From an uncultured Clostridia bacterium (GTDB lineage: Bacteria > Bacillota > Clostridia > Peptostreptococcales > Anaerovoracaceae), in the NCBI GenBank assembly GCA_934278925.1, contig CAKQWJ010000001.1, forward strand, positions 1 through 64,000: a stretch of 64,000 bases of DNA. Direction: 5' to 3'. This document shows positions 48,453 through 55,203 of the stretch, piece after piece (the stretch's first letter is position 1; every line of letters begins with the position of its first letter). The notes beneath the pieces are model-generated. The model saw only the letters and a list, made by a program, of their open reading frames with translations. It ran no database searches and was not told the origin of the DNA. The position numbers were made by a program, and so were the translations under genes.

Positions 48453-50204
48453 CTAGAAGTCCTTGTTCACCTTTCTCTCCACATACTTGGTGTGCAGAAT
48501 GTGGTGCGCCTTCTCGCTTCCCGGTTCACCGAAGTAGGATTTGTATATTTCGATGATTTCCGGATTCTCGTGAGATTTACGCAGCGGTCTGTTCTTGTCC
48601 AGCTCGTACAGTCCCTTTGCACGAAGTGCGCGAACGTCCACGAAGTTTCTGACAGAGGAATCTACGATTGGCTGTCCGCCGCCGTTGACGCATCCGCCCG
48701 GACATGCCATGATTTCCACGAATGTGTAATTCTTCTCGCCGGAACGGATTGCATCCAGAACCTTCTTCGCATTGGCCAGGCCGCTGGCTACTGCCACGTT
48801 CACTTCCAGACCGCCCACGTTGTAGGATGCTTCTTTCACGCCTTCTACGCCACGAACATCGGTAAATTCTACGCATTCCAGCTCTTCGCCGGTAATGGTC
48901 TCCACTGCCGTTCTCAGTGCCGCTTCCATAACGCCGCCGGTTGCGCCGAAGATTACCGCAGCACCGGTGTAATCGCCCAGAGGGCTGTCGTACGGCATTT
49001 CCGGCAGGTTGACAAAGTCGATGCCGGCTTCGTTAATCAGGCTGCCCAGCTCTCTGGTGGTCAGCGAGTAATCCACATCCTGTACGCCGGCCGCATCCTG
49101 ATCCGGTCTGTCGCACTCGAACTTCTTAGCGGTACATGGCATTACAGATACCGATACGATCTTGTCTACCGGAATTCCCATGGTTTCCGCGTAGTATGTT
49201 TTTACCACCGCACCGAACATCTGCTGCGGAGATTTGCAGCTGGATACGTTCGGGAGCAGGTCCGGATAGTAGTGTTCGCAGTACTTAATCCAACCCGGCG
49301 AGCAGGAGGTAATCAGCGGCAGTGCTCCGCCGTTCTGAACACGATCGATCAGCTCGTGAGCCTCTTCCAGGATAGTCAGGTCTGCCGAGAAGTTGGTATC
49401 GAATACGCGGTCGAATCCCAGACGGTGCAGTGCAGCGGACATCTGTCCTTCTACAACGGTTCCGATCGGAAGTCCGAAGCACTCGCCCAGACCTACACGA
49501 ACGGACGGTGCTGCCTGAACCACAACGAACTTGTCCGGATCTTCCAGTGCAGCCTTAACCTCAGCGGTGGAATCCTTCTCATAGAGAGCGCCTACCGGGC
49601 AAGCTGCCACGCACTGTCCGCAGTTTACGCAGCTGGTCTCTGCAAGCGGCAGGTCGAAGGTGCTTCCGATGTAAGTATCGAATCCGCGGTTGTTTGCGCC
49701 GATTACGCCGATTCCCTGAAGGTTCTCACAAGCACCCACGCATCTTCTGCAAAGAATACATTTGTTGTTGTCTCTGACGATGGATTTGGAACTGCTGTCT
49801 ACGGTAAAAGAATTCTTCTTTCCGGCATAGTAGTCCGTATCTGTCACGCCATAGCGCTTGCACAGCTTCTGCAACTCGCAGTTGTTGTTTCTTACGCAAG
49901 CCAGGCAGTCCATGTTGTGATCGGAAACGATCAGCTGCAGGGTCTTTCTTCTGGCTTCTCTCAGTCTTTCGGTGTTGGTGTGTGCCACCATTCCGTCACT
50001 TACCGGGAATGCGCACGCGGTTACCAGACCTCTGGCACCCTCCACTTCACACAGGCACATTCTGCAGGCGCCAATTTCGTTGACGTCTCTCAGATAGCAC
50101 AGGGTCGGAAGGTCAATTCCGGCTGCATGTGCAGCATCCAGAAGAGTGGAGCCTTCCGGAACTGTGACTTCAATATTATCGATTGTTAATTTGATATCTC
50201 CCAT
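48453..50204 (-). CDS. hydA: [FeFe] hydrogenase catalytic subunit HydA (bifurcating type)
   Basis: A 583-residue hydrogenase that reduces protons or oxidises H2. An N-terminal plant-type [2Fe-2S] domain (LPTLCYLRDVNEIGACRMCLCE) is followed by a His-ligated [4Fe-4S] site (DHNMDCLACVRNNNCELQ) and a two-cluster ferredoxin domain (CILCRRCVGAC; CVNCGQCVAACPVGAL). The H-cluster domain has TSCSPGWIKYCE, VMPCTAKKFECDR and EIMACPGGCVNGGGQP, so all H-cluster cysteines are intact. A GTG-initiated frame begins at 50219, but the ATG at 50204 has GGAGG eight bases upstream. With HydB and HydC it forms the trimeric enzyme that oxidises NADH and reduced ferredoxin together to make H2. Confidence 0.96.
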   Translation of the reverse strand: MGDIKLTIDNIEVTVPEGSTLLDAAHAAGIDLPTLCYLRDVNEIGACRMCLCEVEGARGLVTACAFPVSDGMVAHTNTERLREARRKTLQLIVSDHNMDCLACVRNNNCELQKLCKRYGVTDTDYYAGKKNSFTVDSSSKSIVRDNNKCILCRRCVGACENLQGIGVIGANNRGFDTYIGSTFDLPLAETSCVNCGQCVAACPVGALYEKDSTAEVKAALEDPDKFVVVQAAPSVRVGLGECFGLPIGTVVEGQMSAALHRLGFDRVFDTNFSADLTILEEAHELIDRVQNGGALPLITSCSPGWIKYCEHYYPDLLPNVSSCKSPQQMFGAVVKTYYAETMGIPVDKIVSVSVMPCTAKKFECDRPDQDAAGVQDVDYSLTTRELGSLINEAGIDFVNLPEMPYDSPLGDYTGAAVIFGATGGVMEAALRTAVETITGEELECVEFTDVRGVEGVKEASYNVGGLEVNVAVASGLANAKKVLDAIRSGEKNYTFVEIMACPGGCVNGGGQPIVDSSVRNFVDVRALRAKGLYELDKNRPLRKSHENPEIIEIYKSYFGEPGSEKAHHILHTKYVERKVNKDF

Positions 50205-50218
50205 TTCTGTAACCTCCA

Positions 50219-52108
50219 CTACTTGAATACCACTGCGCCGAAACGGCAGTTATCCATACATGCTCCACACTTGATGCACTTCTCCGGATCGATGTGATGC
50301 GGTTCTTTCACGGAACCGGTAATCGCATCTGCCGGGCAGTTTCTAGCGCACAGTGTGCATCCCTTACATTTCTCCGGATCGATTTCGTATGTGCACAGAG
50401 CCTTACATACGCCGGCCGGACACTTCTTGTCCTGAATATGTGCCACATACTCGTCCCGGAAGAATCTCAAAGTGGACAGAACCGGGTTCGGTGCAGTCTG
50501 ACCCAGACCGCACAGAGAATTTGCCTGAATGTACTTTGCCAGCTCTTCCAGCTTGTTCAGATCTTCCATCTCGCCCTTGCCTTCGGTAATCCGTGTCAGG
50601 ATTTCCAGCATACGTCTTGTACCGATACGGCATGGAGTACATTTTCCGCAGGATTCACTTACGGTGAATTCCAGGAAGAACTTCGCAATATCTACCATGC
50701 AGTTGTCTTCGTCCATTACGATCATTCCGCCGGAACCCATCATGCATCCGATGCTCTTCAGAGTTTCGTAATCGATTGGAATATCGTAATATTTTTCCGG
50801 GATACATCCGCCGGAAGGACCGCCGGTCTGTGCGGCCTTGAATTTCTTGCCCTTTGGCACGCCGCCGCCGATTTCTTCAATAACTTCTCTCAGGGTGGTT
50901 CCCATCGGAACTTCTACCAGGCCGGTGTTGTTTACCTTACCGCCCAGAGCGAATACTTTGGTACCCGTTGAGCCTTCGGTACCCATGGACCGGAACCAAT
51001 CCACACCCTTTACGATAATTTCCGGAATATTTGCATATGTCTCTACGTTGTTCAGAACGGTTGGCGACTGGAACAGTCCCTTTACTGCCGGGAACGGCGG
51101 ACGGGTATGAGGCTCTCCACGGTTTCCTTCGATGGAGGTCATCAGTGCGGTCTCTTCACCGCAAACGAATGCGCCGGCACCCAGTCTCAGGTCGATATCG
51201 AAATTGAAATCCGTACCGAAAAGATTCTTGCCCAGCAGTCCGTATTCTCTTGCCTGACGAATCGCAATGCGGAGACGATCTACGGCGATTGGATACTCTG
51301 CACGAACGTAGATATAACCCTGATCTGCGCCGATTGCGTATCCGGCAATAGCCATTGCCTCCAGCACGCTGTGCGGGTCACCTTCCAGAATGGAACGGTC
51401 CATGAACGCACCCGGGTCACCTTCGTCGGCGTTACAGCATACGTACTTCTGAACCTGTCCTCTGTTGCCGCAAGCGAATTTCCACTTCTTTCCGGTTGGG
51501 AATCCGGCACCGCCACGGCCTCTCAGTCCGCTGTCCAGTACTACCTGAATGACATCGTCCGGAGACATCTGAGTCAGGGAACGACCCAGTGCTTCATATC
51601 CGCCTCTTCCGATATATTCATCGATATTCTCCGGATCGATCATTCCGCAGTTGCGAAGTGCGATACGGGTCTGTCTGTTGTAGAACTTGAAATCTTCATC
51701 ATCTGTACCGTCGGCATTTTCTTCCCGAAGCAGGTACTTGGATGCAACGTTTCCGCCTTCCACGTGCTCCCGGAAGATGACTTCTGCCTTGTCCGGGTTT
51801 ACTTCTTCATAGAATACGGCACCCGGGTGGATTACTACGATTGGGCCCTTTGCGCAGAGACCCTGACATCCGGTCTGAATTACCTTGTATTCCTTTTCCT
51901 TGCCGGCTACCTTAATCAGCTTTTCAAAACGATCCATTACTTCCTGGCTGTGGCCGGAATGACATCCGGTACCGCCGCAAACCATAATAAATTTCTCAGG
52001 ACCGTCACCTTCTACATGTTCCGGAGCTGTTTCTCCTGCTCCGCATCTTGGACCGATCTGACTCTGCATCCGGTCACGAATGACTTTGAGTTCTTCTAAT
52101 GATTTCAT
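50219..52108 (-). CDS. hydB: Bifurcating hydrogenase subunit HydB (NuoF-like, FMN/NADH)
   Basis: A 629-residue subunit with an N-terminal thioredoxin-like [2Fe-2S] domain (CGGTGCHSGHS; TGCQGLCAKGP) and the NuoF core. GRGGAGFPTGKKWKFAC binds NADH, VCCNADEGDPGAFMDR and GAGAFVCGEETALMTSIEGNRG bind FMN. A [4Fe-4S] site follows (SESCGKCTPCRIGTRRML), then a C-terminal two-cluster ferredoxin domain (CKGCTLCARNCPAD; CIKCGACMDNCRFG). This is the place where bifurcation is thought to occur in HydABC enzymes. It lies between hydC (33 bases upstream) and hydA. Confidence 0.97.
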   Translation of the reverse strand: MKSLEELKVIRDRMQSQIGPRCGAGETAPEHVEGDGPEKFIMVCGGTGCHSGHSQEVMDRFEKLIKVAGKEKEYKVIQTGCQGLCAKGPIVVIHPGAVFYEEVNPDKAEVIFREHVEGGNVASKYLLREENADGTDDEDFKFYNRQTRIALRNCGMIDPENIDEYIGRGGYEALGRSLTQMSPDDVIQVVLDSGLRGRGGAGFPTGKKWKFACGNRGQVQKYVCCNADEGDPGAFMDRSILEGDPHSVLEAMAIAGYAIGADQGYIYVRAEYPIAVDRLRIAIRQAREYGLLGKNLFGTDFNFDIDLRLGAGAFVCGEETALMTSIEGNRGEPHTRPPFPAVKGLFQSPTVLNNVETYANIPEIIVKGVDWFRSMGTEGSTGTKVFALGGKVNNTGLVEVPMGTTLREVIEEIGGGVPKGKKFKAAQTGGPSGGCIPEKYYDIPIDYETLKSIGCMMGSGGMIVMDEDNCMVDIAKFFLEFTVSESCGKCTPCRIGTRRMLEILTRITEGKGEMEDLNKLEELAKYIQANSLCGLGQTAPNPVLSTLRFFRDEYVAHIQDKKCPAGVCKALCTYEIDPEKCKGCTLCARNCPADAITGSVKEPHHIDPEKCIKCGACMDNCRFGAVVFK

Positions 52109-52141
52109 TATCTTCCTCCATTGCAGTCTTCAATTACTGGT

Positions 52142-52630
52142 TTATGCATACTTCTTCAAGATATCGGCAACCTGATCCGGAGTAATCTTTCCGTATACAT
52201 CGCCACCTACAATCATAACCGGAGCCAGTCCGCAGGCTCCCACACAACGGCAGGTATCCAGGGAGAACTTTCCGTCCGGTGTGCATTCACCGTCGTCGAT
52301 TCCAAGCTCTTTCTTAACCTCTTCCAGAACCTCGCCGGCACCCTTAACGTAGCATGCGGTTCCAAGACAGACAGATACTTCGTACTGTCCCTTTGGAGAC
52401 ATGGAGAACTGTGCGTAGAATGTAGCCACGCCGTAAATCTTCTCCATTGGGATTCCGGTCTCATCTGAAATAATTTTCTGCACTTGATATGGTAAATATC
52501 CGTAAATCTCCTGTGCTGCCTGCATGATTGGCATCAGAGATCCCTTTTCACCTTTGTGCTCTGCAATTCTTTTGCGGAGTTCAGTTTCCTGTTCCGCTGT
52601 GCCTTTGAAAGGAACATTTGAAACTTTCAT
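52142..52630 (-). CDS. hydC: Bifurcating hydrogenase subunit HydC (NuoE-like)
   Basis: A 162-residue NuoE-like subunit with a helical N domain (GSLMPIMQAAQEIYGYLP) and a thioredoxin-like [2Fe-2S] domain whose four cysteines are in VCLGTACYVKGAGEV and DTCRCVGACGLAPVM. A longer frame begins at 52657, but the ATG at 52630 follows AAGGAGG. It is the first gene of hydCBA, the usual order, behind a promoter covered by a palindrome. Confidence 0.96.
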   Translation of the reverse strand: MKVSNVPFKGTAEQETELRKRIAEHKGEKGSLMPIMQAAQEIYGYLPYQVQKIISDETGIPMEKIYGVATFYAQFSMSPKGQYEVSVCLGTACYVKGAGEVLEEVKKELGIDDGECTPDGKFSLDTCRCVGACGLAPVMIVGGDVYGKITPDQVADILKKYA

Positions 52631-52670
52631 CAGAATTATACCTCCTTGTTTTGACATACAAATACACCTT

Positions 52671-52686
52671 GTATAATTAATTATAC
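52671..52686. promoter_or_regulatory. Palindrome over the -10 of the hydrogenase promoter
   Basis: GTATAATTAATTATAC is a perfect 16-bp palindrome that covers the -10 box at 52680-52685. With flanks it reads TTGTATAA-TTAA-TTATACGA, loosely like the Rex consensus TTGTTAA-N4-TTAACAA but two bases longer, so identity is uncertain. Confidence 0.55.
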
Positions 52687-52707
52687 GATTATATAATGAG
52701 TTTGCAA
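52680..52707 (-). promoter_or_regulatory. Promoter of hydCBA
   Basis: Minus-strand TTGCAA (52702-52707) and TATAAT (52680-52685) with a 16-base spacer. Confidence 0.65.
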
Positions 52708-52842
52708 GAATTGTTATAACTCTAACTAAATTTATTCCATATAGTCATGTATGAACAGAAATTTAGTTGAATAGAATTAAACAAAGTAAATTGTAACTTA
52801 AAAATATTTTATCGATAGTGCTTTAATTACAAGGAGGAAGTT

Positions 52843-53208
52843 ATGGTTTTAAAAGAAGTGGTAAACCTGCTTGATGCCGAAGTTTTAACGGGAAACAGCG
52901 ATCCGGAGCTGGAATTGAACAGCGCGTTTTCGTCGGATATGATGAGTCATATGTTAGCATACTCTAACGACAAATCCATCTTAATTACAGCTTTATATAA
53001 TCCTCAAGTTCTACGTACAGCAGACTTAATGGGCATTTCCTGTGTAATTTTTATCGGACGAAGCGAGCCGGATCCGGCCTTGATTAAGCTGGCGGAATCC
53101 TTAGGTGTAACCGTCGTGCAGTCCCCATATTCCATGTATGTCACCTGCGGCATTCTCTTCTCCAACGGATTGCAGGGCGCATTCCAGAACGAACAGGGGA
53201 GAAAATAA
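52843..53208 (+). CDS. DRTGG-domain protein, divergent from the hydrogenase
   Basis: A 121-residue protein of the DRTGG fold (a small domain seen in phosphotransacetylases and near hydrogenases). It shows SDMMSHMLAYSNDKSILITAL, and GISCVIFIGRSEPDPALIKLAESLGVTVVQSPYSMY, the characteristic phrases. No catalytic residues are known for stand-alone copies; they are suspected nucleotide-binding regulators. It starts about 210 bases from hydC in the opposite direction, a recurring association in Clostridia. AAGGAGGAAG precedes the ATG. Confidence 0.85.
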   Translation: MVLKEVVNLLDAEVLTGNSDPELELNSAFSSDMMSHMLAYSNDKSILITALYNPQVLRTADLMGISCVIFIGRSEPDPALIKLAESLGVTVVQSPYSMYVTCGILFSNGLQGAFQNEQGRK

Positions 53209-53209
53209 A

Positions 53210-54199
53210 ATGATTTATCCGAGATTTCTCCGTCCCGGAGACACCATCGGCATCTGCGCACCCAGTGCCGGTGTGGGCCACAAAATCGAATCCTTTGAAC
53301 AATCTCTCTCCGTACTCAAAGGCGAAGGCTACCATATTCGAGAAACTGCTAATGTACGCACCGATTCCGAGCGTTCCGCCTCCGGTGCCGTGCGCGGCAA
53401 GGAATTGCAGGAATTAGTCGAGGATAAAAACATCTCTGCCATTCTCTCCGCTTCCGGCGGGGACTACGCTCCGGAGATGCTGCCGTACGTGGATTGGGAA
53501 CGAATCCGAGAAAATCCGAAATGGATCATCGGTGCCAGTGACCCCACTAACCTTCTTTTTCCCGTCACCACCAATTTGGATATCGCTACCGTGTACGGAT
53601 TTAATGCGGGCACCTTCGACTGGCAGCCCCTGCACCCGTTTCAGGAACGGATGCTTCGGGTTCTGAAAGGAGACCTAAGAGTACAGGAATCCTTTCAATA
53701 CTATGATGACAGAAAGGATTTCAGCGACAATCCCGTTCTGGAAGGCGAAGTATACTGGGACAGCCGGATGGGCGGCGAGAAAGCGCCGGCATCTTTCGAA
53801 GGAAGGTTAATCGGTGGATGCATCGACTGCATCGGAAAGCTGATCGGCACGCCTTACGACGGCACCCATCAATTCTTGGACCGCTACGCGTCGGAGGGAA
53901 TTGTATGGTACTTCGATCCTTTTGCTATGAATGCGGAAACCCTGTACCTCACCATGCTTCAGATGAAGGCCTGCGGATATTTCCGCGGTGCAACCGGAAT
54001 TCTCTTTGGCCGGGTGATGTTCGACGGCGGTTCATCGGATGAGGATTATCTGGAGCTGCTCAATCGATGCTTCGACGTTCCAATCATCTGGAACTGCGAT
54101 ATCGGTCACGTGAAGCCTTGCATGACACTGATAAACGGTTCGGTTGCAAAGGTTCAATGCCAAGACGGAATCGGTACAATAGAAATGAGACTGGAATAA
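53210..54199 (+). CDS. S66-family LD-carboxypeptidase/MccF-like peptidase
   Basis: A 329-residue serine peptidase-like protein. MIYPRFLRPGDTIGICAPSAG is the family N terminus. ILSASGGDYAPEMLPYVDW and IIGASDPTNLLFPVTTN hold the presumed serine nucleophile loop (usually GYSD-T). The late GHVKPCMTLINGSVAKV supplies the histidine. The usual catalytic glutamate (LFLEE-like) reads IVWYFDPF, so an aspartate may stand in. The group cuts muropeptide L-D bonds in recycling, or detoxifies microcin-like nucleotides. An upstream frame from 53138 overlaps the DRTGG gene; the ATG at 53210 follows AGGGGAG. Confidence 0.85.
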   Translation: MIYPRFLRPGDTIGICAPSAGVGHKIESFEQSLSVLKGEGYHIRETANVRTDSERSASGAVRGKELQELVEDKNISAILSASGGDYAPEMLPYVDWERIRENPKWIIGASDPTNLLFPVTTNLDIATVYGFNAGTFDWQPLHPFQERMLRVLKGDLRVQESFQYYDDRKDFSDNPVLEGEVYWDSRMGGEKAPASFEGRLIGGCIDCIGKLIGTPYDGTHQFLDRYASEGIVWYFDPFAMNAETLYLTMLQMKACGYFRGATGILFGRVMFDGGSSDEDYLELLNRCFDVPIIWNCDIGHVKPCMTLINGSVAKVQCQDGIGTIEMRLE

Positions 54200-54214
54200 T
54201 CCAGCCTCATTTTT
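54187..54214 (+). terminator. Weak terminator of the S66 peptidase gene
   Basis: GAGACTGG and CCAGCCTC (54187-54194, 54201-54208) pair with one mismatch around the stop codon, followed by ATTTTTG. Confidence 0.55.
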
Positions 54215-54237
54215 GTTTTCCATTATTTCTTGAAGTA

Positions 54238-55131
54238 TTACTCCAAATGCTTCTTAAAGTTGCCTACAACCCGTTCGCCATCGTTCAGCATGATGAAGGC
54301 ATGAGGATCCTTTTCCAGCACCAAGGTCTGCAGGTGATAGACCTCGTACTTGGTGATTGCAACCACCATGATGTGTACGTTTTCTTCGGTATAGGAGCCG
54401 GTTCCTTCCCATTTTGTAACGCCTCGGCCCATGTCCGTGGTGATAAGCTTGTCGATTCCATCCACCTTCGTGAAAATCAGCACCTCGGTGTTGATATTCT
54501 GCGTATGCATCCGATCCATGAAGCTGGAACGAACGGTGGTATAAATAAAGGAATAGATGGCAATCTGAATATTGAACACCAACAGACAGATTCCGTATAC
54601 CGCTACGTTAAACAGCACGTTGATTCTTCCCACACTGGTATTCGGGTGGGTCTTGGACATGCAGACACCGATGATATCCGAACCGCCGGTGGAGCTGCCG
54701 CCTCTCAGAATCATTCCGGAACCCACGCCGCCGATGACACCTGCCACTACACATGCGGACAGGTAATCGTTAAACAACGGTTTCGCCGGTACCGGAACCA
54801 GCGTCAGACAGAGGGAAGACATTCCGATGGAAATCAGGGATTTAATCGAGAACTTAATCCCCACCGCCCGATATGCGTAGTAGAACAGCGGCACGTTCAT
54901 GAGAAAGTAGATAATACCGGTGAGGTCCATTCCCGGAGGTCCGGAGAAATGCAGGACCTTGACGAAGAACAGACGAAGCAGCTGCGCCATTCCCAAGAAC
55001 CCGCCGTTATACAAGCTCATCGGGGTGATCAGCACGTTGATGCTCACCGCATAGATAACATTTCCTAAAATGATATAACAGAAATTTGCGAAGGCAGAAA
55101 ACTTGTCTTCAAATTGATCTAACCAATTCAT
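54238..55131 (-). CDS. YitT family membrane protein
   Basis: A 297-residue protein of the YitT/YqfU group. Five or six helices (about 15-205) include NVLITPMSLYNGGFLGMAQLL and GVGSGMILRGGSSTGGSDIIG, the family's glycine-rich signature. A C-terminal DUF2179 domain follows (about 225-290, with HIMVVAITKYEVYHLQTLVLEKDPHAFI). Function is unknown. The ATG at 55131 has no near Shine-Dalgarno; a GGAGAG lies on the far side of a 14-bp hairpin. Confidence 0.9.
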   Translation of the reverse strand: MNWLDQFEDKFSAFANFCYIILGNVIYAVSINVLITPMSLYNGGFLGMAQLLRLFFVKVLHFSGPPGMDLTGIIYFLMNVPLFYYAYRAVGIKFSIKSLISIGMSSLCLTLVPVPAKPLFNDYLSACVVAGVIGGVGSGMILRGGSSTGGSDIIGVCMSKTHPNTSVGRINVLFNVAVYGICLLVFNIQIAIYSFIYTTVRSSFMDRMHTQNINTEVLIFTKVDGIDKLITTDMGRGVTKWEGTGSYTEENVHIMVVAITKYEVYHLQTLVLEKDPHAFIMLNDGERVVGNFKKHLE

Positions 55132-55140
55132 AACATCAGC

Positions 55141-55173
55141 ATAGGGTGAAACAGCATTTCTGTTTCACCCTAT
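55141..55173. terminator. Perfect 14-bp hairpin between ppdK and yitT
   Basis: ATAGGGTGAAACAG pairs with CTGTTTCACCCTAT around a 5-base loop. No T run follows on the minus strand, so it is not a classical terminator for ppdK; it may end or stabilise the transcript, or shape yitT translation. Confidence 0.6.
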
Positions 55174-55203
55174 CCCTAACTCTCCTTTTTTTAACTCTGA
55201 GTT

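Noticed and set aside
48492..50189. A 565-codon plus-strand open frame
   Set aside because: Antisense to hydA, whose iron-sulfur and H-cluster motifs are intact.
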